A stretch of DNA of 64,000 nucleotides from Phycomyces nitens. Taxonomy: Eukaryota; Mucoromycota; Mucoromycetes; Mucorales; Phycomycetaceae. Positions 11,004-22,419 of the stretch are shown one piece after another. The position numbers and the translations under genes are program-made. The notes below the pieces were generated by a model. That model was not told the DNA's origin and did no database searches. It worked only from the letters and a program-made list of their open reading frames with translations. Positions within the stretch are counted from its first letter, which is position 1. Each line of letters opens with the position of its first letter. The DNA is taken from assembly GCA_022702545.1 (NCBI GenBank), contig JAHRBC010000003.1:1674001-1738000 (forward strand), given 5' to 3'.

Positions 11004-12573
11004 TTAGTCTTCTGCTTCACTGTCCTGGTCGTACGTGTTGAAAGGTGGTGATATGGATAAAGGGTTGTAGGAAGCTGCAATCTTTTCCGAATATTCCCAG
11101 AGACGGTGGAGGAGAGTGGGTCCAAGCGAATAAAGTTCGAGCACAAGCTCGCCTGATATTCAAAACAATAACTTGTTTAATATAGTACAACAATAATCAT
11201 TTCACACTCTAGTTCTACTAGCTCACCCTCTTTTTCTTCAATGGCCATATCGTCTGTCATTCCCTGCTTAACAATCTCATGGAACTCCTCTGCCTGGTCT
11301 TCCGTCATATGTGTAAGCCGTCGGGCAAGTTCCATCATATCAAGTCCCTTGATAATTGAGATAAGCTTAAATGTATTTAAAATAAAGCTCTTACTTCGGG
11401 TATTCCCCACGCCCGGCGAGTCTCTGCGTCTAGGGGCATGCTGTGAATAGGGTTGACGTTCTTGAGGTCGTTTTCGTCGTACACATCGTCCACTATCGCA
11501 TCGTCACGCTCTACTTCTCCATCCGAGGACTCATAGGGCCTAAACGGATGCTGATACTCTGGGAAATCGTAGTCTTCGCTCTCATATCCCCTCTTAACTG
11601 ATGAGCCAGACGATCCACTCTTACGCTGGCTCTCATCGCTCATGCCAGAGAGATAGGGCACACTGTCATGTTCAGAATACGCCTGGGGTGTTTTGACCTG
11701 GCCATAGTCATACGCAGGTGAGATTGGCAATGCAGGCGAGTCGAATGACGGCGAAGGAGGTGAACCCGAGTAGGATGAGAGTGGCGGATATTGGACGGTC
11801 TTGTTTGAATAAAAGGACGGTGTCGATGGAGATGCCGAGGTGTGGTCTTCATGCTTAATAAAAGCAGGAGAATAGGTGGTTTTTTGCTTCTTTACCAGTC
11901 CTTTGCCGGAATTACTGGATGTACTTGAACGTCTCTTCTTGGAATGGATCGAGCCATTACTGCTCACGTCAGCAGGTACATCCAAAGCCAACAGGGCCTC
12001 GAGTTCCGGCGATGGATTTGGGAACACCTAGATATTATCAAATATTTTTTTGGGAGGGGGGGTAAACATTCATTTGCAACTAAAACTTAATGTATTACCA
12101 CTTTGTGGTGGACAGTATAGGATGGTTGTGTGAAGTTGAGGTCAAATAGGATTGTCTCTGGATCTGCCAATTTGTGAGCGAAATTCAAGACAATCCGCAT
12201 ATCAAATTCGCCCCAGCCTTTCTCTTGAAGCACATAGGGCTCCTTGGTCGTGACTATTGGATACGTCAGCGACAAACAGATATTGTGGTTGATTTAGTAC
12301 CTCTGTGAGGATTCTCAAACGTAGGATGGAGGATGTATTCAACGTTATCAAGAAGAGCAGTAAGCTTGCCCTTTTTCTCCTTGTTTCCATCCATGGCCAC
12401 CAGTTTGATCTTCCATGTCCGCCATGGATGGCCATCCACAGAGGTCGCACTGGCCCCTTTGATGATACTGTTTTGACATGTAATCCTTATGTCCTGACTT
12501 GCCTCGGTCTGGATTAAAACAAAAAGGGGATGCATGATTAAATTGTTTTGGAGTATCACCAAGTATTTACCAT
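11004..12573 (-). CDS. YEATS-domain chromatin reader with C-terminal ENL/AF9-type helical tail
   Basis: YEATS domains bind acylated histone lysines in elongation, TFIID, NuA4 or remodelling complexes. Exons: 12571-12573 (only the ATG), 12301-12508, 12099-12253, 11395-12027, 11227-11347, 11004-11152; total 422 residues, all junctions in frame. Residues 1-125 form the YEATS domain: 'HPWRTWKIKLVAMDGN', 'VEYILHPTFENPHR', 'YVLQEKGWGEFDMRIVLNF', 'ILFDLNF'. The middle (about 130-330) is low-complexity Ser/Pro with a basic 'KKRRSSTSSNSGKGLVKKQK' patch. The tail ('LDMMELARRLTHMTEDQA', 'ELVLELYSLGPTLLHRLWEY') resembles the C-terminal AHD/ET-like region of AF9/ENL and related fungal proteins. No YAF9- or TAF14-specific tail could be confirmed, so no symbol is given. 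The start codon is separated from the rest of the protein by a 62-nt intron. Confidence 0.87.
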
Positions 12574-13071
12574 TAGTATATGATTAGATAAAACAAGCAA
12601 ACAAAGGCGTGTATGTGTTTCTTGTTCTGTAATAAGCCAAAAGACAAGAGGTCAGCCACACACACATACACACCCCAAGTCCAAGTCAAAGTCCAAGCCA
12701 AAGTCAAAGTCAAAGCTAGTAATCAGCCTGGTAGATCTTGTTGGACAATGATGCATCACAAACTCACCGTGGGATGAGAGACCTGGAATGCAGGACGGAT
12801 GAAGTGAATGAGGAAGAGATACAACTAAAAGTGAAAGCCAGCCAAGGACCCCTTTTTTGCAAATGATCTGACTGGGATTCAACAAAAAGGACGTCACACC
12901 CATTGTCCATCACACACATGAAAGAACCAAGCTTTGTTCTCTCTCTGCCTTGGCATGAAGGATCGTCCCAGAGCAAGTCATCTGATTGGCTTGATTTTGA
13001 ATGGAGAAAAAAGGGGATATCTATCCAATCTATTCATTATCTTTTTTTTATTTTTATTATCCTCCTTCATT
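12574..13071. promoter_or_regulatory. Upstream region of the YEATS gene / 3' side of uL10m
   Basis: 498 bp between two minus-strand genes. It has a short imperfect direct repeat of the aagtccaagtc/aaagtcaaagtc type (about 12676-12715). No gene seen. Confidence 0.4.
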
Positions 13072-13811
13072 TTAAACACGTCTATCCAATACACTGTGCA
13101 ACTGCTTTGCTGGTGACTCGAGGACACCCAGGATCTGGCGAGCAGGCTGCTCAATAGTACCAAGCAATTCAGCCCGAACCATATCAAGACCAGGCAACTG
13201 GACGACCTGGGTAACATCGGCCTGGTTGAGCAATGAATTGTCGAGTTTACCGCCCAAGAGCACAAGCTTCTTGTTCTTGCCAAGTGTCTGGATAACCTGC
13301 TTTAGCAATTCTGGGTACTCTTTCTCAGATGCATTAGTAGACAGAACGCATGTAGGTCCCGACACCAAAGGCTGAAGGTTGCTGAACTTTGTCTCACGAA
13401 GCACAGACCCAAACACACTTGACCGCACTACAGTCAACTTGGAAGGACCGTCGATCAATGACAGTTCCTGGCGGAGTTGGGTGAACTCCTTGACGGTCAA
13501 GTTGTTGTGTTGAAAGACAAAGAGGACGCGGTTATCCTTGACAAGGGATTCGTACTGCTTGTGGAGGTATGTGCGGCGGGGAGGGTGGACAACTGCAGCC
13601 TTGGTGGCGTCTGTGATAGACACATATATATAATAAGAACACCTGGACTATGATTATTGTTATTTGTCTTACATGAGCGAGTCATGGTGGGCATGCCTGA
13701 CTTGAGGCCATTAGCAAGGGCAAGGGCAGCTAGAGTTCAAACAATAGACGTGTGAGCATTCGAACCAAGGTCTTGAAATAAGCCGAAATGCTTGCCTGTG
13801 CGGAGAGACAT
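13072..13811 (-). CDS. Mitochondrial large-subunit ribosomal protein uL10m
   Basis: Predicted 203-residue mitoribosomal L10, part of the stalk base that recruits translation factors. Exons 13796-13811 (ATG at 13811), 13673-13729 and 13072-13610. The N-terminus 'MSLRTAALALANGLKSGM' followed by 'MTRSYATKAAVVHPPRR' looks like a mitochondrial presequence with an R-S-Y cleavage context. The body contains 'KDNRVLFVFQHNNLTVKE' and 'FTQLRQEL', matching the uL10 fold start, then 'KLVLLGGKLDNSLLNQADV'. The first intron (13730-13795) begins GCAAGC rather than GT; frame continuity and the sensible presequence support this GC-AG intron. It is divergent from CTP synthase across 579 bp. Confidence 0.85.
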
Positions 13812-14390
13812 GTTGGCCTAGCAGTGATGAGGGACCGGGTCTTGACAGGGTCTGTGTTGAAAACATCAACCAAAATAGCGTCCCAAAGTCACAACCATCG
13901 GACTGCTTTCTTTACAAGTGTCCTGAAGTCCTTGAACAGGAACTGGATTGGTGCCCTTGATAAACGCAGTCACTATATAGCAGAAATTGTACCAGTTAAT
14001 TGGAACTTTTTATTATTATTTTTATTTTATTATTATTAATCTATTTAGCTGCAAATACAGGTCAAATAAATCCAATTAATCTCAATTCAACATTTGTTTC
14101 AAACCTGTTCTAGTAAGCCTTTTCTGAGATGACTGCCAAAAACCGCTTGAGAACCCCTTTGTGCCCCTCTGCCTTGCTTTAATGGTGTCAGACGTCACAT
14201 TCTCATGGCACAGATACGACTCCGATGAACACAAGCCACGAGAGAACACATCCAGAAACAAAAGTCACAAAAATATATTTTCGTGTCGATTTTTTTCGAG
14301 AGGTGAAGCTTTCCTTTTCACTACTCCCTTGAAAAGGCACCCTATTATCTCTCTCCTCGAACCCCTCTTCTTATCTATTAAATTATCGTA
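13812..14390. promoter_or_regulatory. Divergent promoter region, uL10m / CTP synthase
   Basis: 579 bp between start codons on opposite strands. It contains an AT-rich block (about 14004-14040, tta/ttatt repeats) and a CT-rich run just before the CTP synthase ATG. No discrete element could be assigned. Confidence 0.4.
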
Positions 14391-16141
<1,751 letters not shown>

Positions 16142-16216
16142 ATATCGTTATAGACGTCCCTTATATTAACTTTTTTTTTCATTCTGCATTATATTCAATA
16201 AAGTATTAAACTCCAA

Positions 16217-18176
16217 CTAATTACGCGACGGTTCTACATGAAAAAGTGCATTCTCTAAATCTTGTTGGATTACTTGCAGCCCTGAGCTGGTGGGGTCTAG
16301 GGTACGTCGCTTGAGAGCAAGGAGACCAGCCTTGCGAAACAGTGCCTTTAGATCGGCTCCTGTGAAATGCTCGGTTTTGGTGGCAATGGTCGCTAGGTCT
16401 ACCCCAACACAGGGTGTTTTGCGCTGCAAGACCTTTAGGATCTCTAGGCGCTCTTCACAGTTGGGGGTGCCAACATAGACCATACGATCTAGACGACCAG
16501 GTCTCAAGAGAGAATCATCAATTGATTCTGGATGGTTTGTTGCTCCCAAAACGAGCACGGTGTGTTGAAGGGTATCCAGATGGTCGATTTCAATCAAGAA
16601 TTGGGTGATTAACTAAGGAAGAAAAAATAACAACTGAATTAGACATCTTTATCAAACAAAAAATTCCCTTTACCTTTTTACCAACATCGCCACTCGTCTC
16701 ACGCTTGCCAAACAAGGTCTCCAATTCATCCAGAAAGATTACACATGGGCTGCATCTACGAGCAATTTGAAAGATCTTGGCTACTGCTTTCTCTGATTCT
16801 CCCACATGTCCCTTGATAAGATCTGCACTTTTGACAGGCAGAAAGTTTGCAGCGGACTCGGTGGCCACAGCCTTGGCCAGCAAAGTCTTGCCTGTGCCAG
16901 GAGGTCCATGCATCAAAACACCCTTGGAAGGGCTGATGGCTAGGCGTCTATAGGCATCTGCATGTTTGTATACCCATACTGCTGATTCTTCCAAGGCTTG
17001 CTATAATAACGTTTGATTAGCAAAAGGATACCAAAAAAAAACCAAGAGATGTTCAAAACACAAACCTTTGCCTGTACTAGACCTCCAATGTCTGACCATC
17101 TTACACTATCTGGTTTCTCGGCTGTAAATGCGCCCAGATGGCTTAGTCTGATACTTGACAATGTGGTCTCAAAGTGGATCATTGATACTAAGGCCCATGA
17201 TTGTGGTCAGCACATTGGTGTGTGGTCTAGATATCCTACCTTGTTGACAGCCTGTTTCGATTGCTGCTGCTTCGGCCAAGCGACACCAATGAGCAAGATC
17301 AGCAGCAACAAATGCATGTGCTTGTGCTGCCAGATCCTCGAGGGATACATTATCTAGACTCATCGATTGACTAATTGACTCGAGCAACCCAAGACGTTCA
17401 GCAGGTGTAGGAATTTCTAATGATACAATGTCCTATTAATAAAAAAAGGAGGGGAATTGTAAGCAATAACTTTCTTTTTTAAAAAAGATTGAACATTTTA
17501 GAATACTTCAAACAAAGTCTTTATCTCGGGTGCAATTCTTAATGGTGAGCGAGATGTGGCAGCCTATCAACACTAGTTTAGCATATTGATATCTTGGGAT
17601 CCAGGTAATTACTGACCACAATACCAGATGGCGGTGGATGCTCAAAATAATCACCGAGAACACGGAAAAGAGCTGGATCCTTTTCACCATGTCGTGGAAA
17701 GAACAAGTCAATGTCCTCCAGAATCACTATTGGCAAACTTTAGACATTATTTCCTGGAATTACCAACCAATTCATGATAGTTACATAGACTGGGCTGCTT
17801 ATGAGCCTTCCAGATCAGCCGTCGAAGGCCTTGGCTGACCTGTCCATACTCAGCTGCCAATTCTCCCAAAGATGCCCTAAAAATCTAATAATCTAAATAA
17901 ATATGCCAGCTGGTGTCTGTCTATTCCTAGACTCACTGCCAATCCGTGCTGGGCAGCCAATTGATCAAGTATAGTAGACTTTCCTGAAATGAGTTTCGTT
18001 TTTAGAGTGAATGATAAAACAAGATCCATGTTACCTGTGCCTGCATCGCCTGTCAGTAGCAGGGATTCATTGGAAGTCTTGGAGAGATCAAACAGCTGTG
18101 CAAGCCTGGAATCAATAAGTGAATTTGTCATTCTGCCAACCCACCTTGCACCCTCATCGCCATAGCATCTATTCAT
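16217..18176 (-). CDS. Tandem AAA+ ATPase of the AFG2/SPATA5 family (SPATA5L1/AFG2B-like)
   Basis: Family members are hexameric p97-like ATPases that release shuttling factors from pre-60S ribosomes. Nine exons (18035-18176, 17937-17983, 17785-17884, 17617-17726, 17507-17563, 17240-17432, 17066-17187, 16674-17000, 16217-16612) give 497 residues in frame. D1: Walker A 'GDAGTGKS' (about residues 43-50) and Walker B 'LILEDID' (97-103). D2: 'VRWSDIGGL', Walker A 'GPPGTGKT' (about 289-296), '[11 protein letters not shown]', and a second region of homology with arginines in '[14 protein letters not shown]'. The protein lacks the N-domain of AFG2/CDC48 and is shorter than SPATA5L1, starting directly at D1. 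One exon end (17617) uses the weak donor gtcagt, and the exon 3 acceptor was chosen by frame. A different AAA subfamily (NVL/RIX7 or PEX) is possible but less likely. Confidence 0.82.
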
Positions 18177-18446
18177 CGTAAGCCAGACAATTATGGTAGT
18201 TTTGAGTGTTGGCGATATACGGGGACAAGGACTGCGTTTTTCCTGTTGCAGATTTCGATTTTGTATTATAAATTATTGGTCTTTGAATAGTATATATTTT
18301 ACAAAATAGATAAGGTCGATGTAGCATTTATGCAATAATTGAATTGTTAGTTAGTATTTGTTATAATGGTGTGTATGTCGGGATTCTTGGTATACTAGGA
18401 ATATATATATATATATAAAGAAGAAGAAGAAGAAGAAGAAAAATTA
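18177..18446. repeat. Intergenic with (AT)n (about 18401-18417) and (AAG)n (about 18420-18440) microsatellites
   Basis: 270 bp between two minus-strand genes: AAA promoter side and 3' end of the next gene. The two simple repeats sit side by side just beyond the stop codon of the 18447-19607 gene. No gene seen. Confidence 0.65.
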
Positions 18447-19607
18447 TCAAGCAAATTTAAGATTGTTTCTCTTTTGCATAGTAGCTTCCTTTTGTCGCGT
18501 AAACAGGCCAAAGAGTGCATTCAAGACAAAGGGATCAGTGATATTATGGCGAAGACCAAAATCACGAGAAAGTCTTTCGGGATCATCCAGCAGACGGACG
18601 CCAACAGAAGCTATTATTCCAGACTCGAGCTCGATGCTGATAGTGATAATAACAGGGTTATTTTCTGGTGTGTTTACAGGTTGAGAGAGTCCAGGAGGTG
18701 CACGGCCATTATTTACATGGCGGTTATCTGGACTCCTGGGCTTATAGCTATTGTTTTGGCCATTTGCTCGGTTAGATGCCCAGGAAGACTCCTTGGCCCA
18801 AGATGGTTTGGTAGGTTCAGGTGCGGGCTGGTCAAGCCATGCAGGTTTGTTCGTCTGCAGGTCAGGCAGCCAGCTAGGTCGACCTGATGGGGCGTCTTTT
18901 CGAAAGTGATTCTTCTGACTCGACAATGGTTCTGACGGCTGATTAAGAAGATCATGTTGCTGCTTCTGCTGCTCATAGATAAGTTGCTGCTGAGAACTCT
19001 TTTGGTGGTAGTTAGTTTGTTGTGGTTTAAATGAATTCTGCTTGGAATAGTCTTGTTGTTTCCAGCCGTTATTAATATTGTCTTTGGGACGATTAGTCTT
19101 TGGAGGAGTAGTTGCAGGTGTGATGAGTGCAGTGGTAACCACTTTTTCCTTTTTCTCCCAGAATGGCACATCGACCAGAGTTTTGGTATTCCAGGTACTG
19201 TTTGGAGGCGGAGGACGCGTAGTAGATGGAACAGGTTGTCTCTGGGGTGGTGGTTTTGGTGCGTCTGTGTTTTTGAAAGGCGGTTTATGGCGTGAGAAGG
19301 TAGTCGATTGCGGAAAGGTCTTTTTCTGCTTGGGTGGGACTGATGCTGCTGATGTTGTCTTTGGAAAGGGATTGCTAGCCTTTTTAGACTGGCCTCCTTT
19401 CAGGCGCTGTCGAAGAATGAGATCCTCAGAAACTGGGATAAAGTTGCGTCCACGACGATGGAGACCACCACTTCCAACCTCTCCTGCATTCACGGTGAGA
19501 TTGGGATCCTTGAGCGAATTCCAACTAGGTTTCTTGGCAGATTGATCCCCCCATGCACTCAATGTGATTGGAATCTCGTCATCGTCGTCGTAATCCATAA
19601 GAGCCAT
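18447..19607 (-). CDS. Intrinsically disordered orphan protein with short structured C-terminus
   Basis: Single-exon 386-residue open frame from a clear ATG at 19607 ('MALMDYDDDDEIPITLSAWG'). Not recognised. Residues 1-320 are low complexity, rich in Pro, Gln, Asn, Ser and Lys, with recurring W-containing short motifs ('LSAWG', 'PSWNSL', 'VPFWEKKEK', 'NGWKQQ', 'PSWLPDL', 'PAWLDQP', 'PSWAKESSW') spaced along the chain. The last 65 residues look folded: 'ITISIELESGIIASVGVRLL' then 'DDPERLSRDFGLRHNITDPF', a pattern seen in several fungal proteins as a small beta-helix module following disorder. No signal peptide, membrane span or catalytic motif. The tryptophan motifs could be linear docking sites, but that is inference. 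A real gene is likely because the long frame shows consistent amino-acid bias and a sharp structured end. Confidence 0.7.
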   Translation of the reverse strand: MALMDYDDDDEIPITLSAWGDQSAKKPSWNSLKDPNLTVNAGEVGSGGLHRRGRNFIPVSEDLILRQRLKGGQSKKASNPFPKTTSAASVPPKQKKTFPQSTTFSRHKPPFKNTDAPKPPPQRQPVPSTTRPPPPNSTWNTKTLVDVPFWEKKEKVVTTALITPATTPPKTNRPKDNINNGWKQQDYSKQNSFKPQQTNYHQKSSQQQLIYEQQKQQHDLLNQPSEPLSSQKNHFRKDAPSGRPSWLPDLQTNKPAWLDQPAPEPTKPSWAKESSWASNRANGQNNSYKPRSPDNRHVNNGRAPPGLSQPVNTPENNPVIITISIELESGIIASVGVRLLDDPERLSRDFGLRHNITDPFVLNALFGLFTRQKEATMQKRNNLKFA

Positions 19608-20237
19608 AAGTGAATACTTTTCCTTTAAATAGTAATGACAATAGACGTGTCAAGAGTTTGGGCCAACTTTTTTATATATCTTGATGTCAATCTAAGCAAG
19701 TGTATATAGACATATACATATACATATATATATATATATATATCAAAAAAAAAAGAAGTTTGTATTGAGAAACAAGAATGACACTGGCTTTATTTTTTTC
19801 CAATTTGACAGTCGGCCGTTCCTTTGACTCGGTTCAGTCTGGATAAAAATTATATGTATTTACAAAAAAACAACACATATTTTCTGGAGAGAAAATCTAT
19901 TCGCCCATTCACAATCAAATTCTCTGTATTTCTAGTCCAATCATATTTTATTAAATCCCCATATAAACTGGGCCTAGTTAATCTGTTTGAGTTTTACTAG
20001 CCAATTTATATTTATCAGATTCTAATTTATTTGTATGTATTGTATTCTTATAATTTTGGGACATCTATAATCTACTATGGACAGTCAAAAAAACACATAA
20101 TCGAGTGGCTCTGGATTTAGCCGTGTAACAATGTCTATGAAAAATAAATATGCTGCGCAACAATTACATTAAACCATTGAACTTTGGAAGCTCAGGGTTA
20201 CGAAGGTCCATATAATAAATAAGCTTGGTATAATCGA
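19608..20237. other. Intergenic, upstream of the orphan gene and 3' of TRIP4
   Basis: 630 bp of AT-rich DNA with an (AT)n/(ATAC)n stretch at about 19707-19743. It probably holds the promoter of the 18447-19607 gene. No gene seen. Confidence 0.4.
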
Positions 20238-21535
20238 TCAGTCGTCCATCTTCTTTAGCATGCGCCTGTTCAATGGTCCCTTTGTCTTTTTAACGAATTT
20301 CGGTGGTATCAGGTCTTGTAATAGAGGGTTGTTGGCAAAGAAGCCATCTTCTTTTGAACCTTTTTTACGTCGTCTTATTACAACCGAGTATTCTTCTGCT
20401 GATTCCTCTTCTGTATCTGACTCATATTCCACACGAACTTTCTTTGTCTTCATGTCAAGAGTTAATACACGGCGTCGAGGGCTGTCTTTTCCATTTATCG
20501 GCGGCTTTTGTTGTTTCTGCTCTTCTGCTTTTCTCCGGGCCTCTTCTTCTTCTTCTTGAATGCTTTGTCCAGATATAAAGTCTCCTGAAAGCACATTTGC
20601 ATAGCCGTGTTTGCGCACAGGATTCTTCACACGACGGACCTGCTGCTGTTGCTGATGCTGCTGATGCTGTTCGTTCTTGATCTCTGCACGCTTCTTCTTG
20701 GCCTCAGAAATCAAGTTTATTTTCTGCTCGTCTGATAGGATTTCTGTTCCACAGAATGTGCACGGCCCAGGACCTTCAAGAGTACAGATGATCTTGCCGC
20801 AGTTGAGACAGTTTGGTGCAATATCCAGCAGTGGATGTTTTGTAGCTAGAAGATATTTAGTTTTCATAGATCACAAGTTATTGACCATGCTCTACTATAC
20901 TCTACTCTACCTTGACATTGGCATGGTTTGCGTTTATTGTCATTTGCCTTGATTTGCAGCTCCTTAAAGGCTGTCTCGAGTGTTATTTCCTTTTTTTTCT
21001 TTTGCTGTTTGTCAGACGAAGAGGAACTGGCCTTGGGTTTGGTTTGCTTCTTGGTCTTGTATAATCTTTAGTGTAAAAATATAATTATTGAGAGTAGATT
21101 AGTATTCAATTGCTAATTCCACTAGCCGATCCTTTTGTGTATTTACCCTTCAGTCATTGATTCGCCATTCTTGACTTGTATGTTGATGTTGGCTGGCCAT
21201 TGGGAATTCGATTCGCCAGCAGGAAGAGAGGGAAATGGCATTTCCTTGCTGGGGAGAGAAGTCTGCTGCTTTGGTTTTTCTTGTGCAAAACGACGACTGG
21301 CGAATTCATAGATAAAGTCGAGACAATCTGGCGATGTTCCAAGCATATTCTATTTATCAATTGAATCAGGAATCAATGACAATAAATGGAATTATAGATC
21401 TCGACTTACTGTCAAGTGCTCAGTGAGTTCATCGGCTGTTTCGAGAGTGATGAGATAAGGAAGGACCTGTGTCTCGAGAGTGTGGGTGTCTAGGCCAAGG
21501 AAGATGCTCAACTTTTCTGTTGCCCAGTATTCCAT
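20238..21535 (-). CDS. TRIP4: Activating signal cointegrator 1 (TRIP4/ASC-1) zinc-finger protein
   Basis: TRIP4 is the core of the ASC-1 complex, which in animals dissociates collided ribosomes and coactivates transcription. Exons 21410-21535, 21147-21349, 20911-21065 and 20845-20238 give 363 residues in frame from the ATG at 21535 ('MEYWATEKLSIFLGLD'). The first about 60 residues are helical. The signature zinc finger follows: 'NDNKRKPCQCQ' then 'NCLNCGKIICTLEGPGPCTF', with CG completing the last pair, about residues 153-196. Then comes a charged coiled region ('AKKKRAEIKNEQ', a HQQHQQQQQ run). The ASCH domain found at the C-terminus of animal TRIP4 is not visible; the protein ends soon after 'DLIPPKFVKKTKGPLNRRML'. 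Such short forms are known in fungi. A companion ribosome-rescue ligase, Hel2, is encoded about 10 kb upstream. Confidence 0.87.
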
Positions 21536-22019
21536 TCTGTACAAGAGTAAAAGCGTAAAGCAGTTGATTTTTTCTTTTTTTGGATTTCAGACACTTTATA
21601 AAAGGCTACTCCGGACATGTCCGGGCGATAAGAGACTGTCCGGAACGGACGGAATGTTTAAAAAATTGGAGACCAAGATTTCTATTATGTAACAAATGTC
21701 GATTATTATTGTACCAATGACACAAAAGGCCAGGCCAGAACTGCAAGACACATGTGGATTTCATGATTATTCTCATCAAGTGTAATGTTCCAAGGTTCAA
21801 GAGGAGAATAACTTGTTTCTTTGGCTTATGAATAATTCATGAAAATCAACATTCATGCCTCTTATTATTAATAACATTTTAAGGGACATGGACATCTAAT
21901 CTGTCTGTAACCAATTGATCAATAAATATAACAAACATAGTATTTATTGGAGGGTTCATGTTAAGCCTTTTGGCAATTGTATAAGATAAATTGTGTAAAG
22001 ATATGCATTAATATATTTT
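21536..22019. other. Intergenic upstream of TRIP4
   Basis: AT-rich; contains the short inverted element tccggacatgtccgg (21611-21625), a perfect 15-bp palindrome around the central base, in the TRIP4 upstream region. No gene recognised. Confidence 0.5.
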
Positions 22020-22345
22020 ATTCTTCTTGTTCTTCATCGTCATCTTTATCTGCACTATATATGAGTTAACAATAGGACAAGGTACAATTCACCGCATAAT
22101 ATGAGTTTCATTTACTTTTTGATATACAGAAACCAAAGCAAGAAAGAGATATGAGCAGTATCTACCTTGATTGAGTGTCTCATGTCTAGAGTTTCCTTGA
22201 ACTTCTTTTCAGAATTCAAGCAACTGTTGTTCTTTGTACATTATCTACTGTACAAATACCAACCATCATGTCTTTAACATCTAAAGGCTTCTTATAGCTG
22301 CCACGAGAGTTACTGTTTTGTACGTTTTGCACCGTATTATAGTTT
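22020..22345 (-). other. Possible small multi-exon gene or gene remnant, unidentified
   Basis: On the minus strand, exon-like pieces follow one another: one frame reads 'NSRGSYKKPLDVKDMM' (about 22315-22265), then after a possible 32-nt intron 'LNSEKKFKETLDMRHSIK' (about 22225-22165), and finally an acidic end 'ADKDDDEEQEE' with a stop near 22020. Splice sites can be proposed that join them, but no start codon or recognisable domain was found. It lies just downstream of the TRIP4 promoter and beyond the CLF1 stop. It could be a short gene with a missed first exon, or debris. Confidence 0.25.
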
Positions 22346-22419
22346 ATTGAATTTAAAAGATTGTGAGGAATGTAAAAAAAAGCAAGAGTTTATGAGAATA
22401 TAAACAGGACTAAATTTTA

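Noticed and set aside
13750..13770. A tRNA B-box-like GGTTCGAATG on the minus strand
   Set aside because: It lies in the uL10m intron and has no matching A box, acceptor stem or anticodon arm around it.
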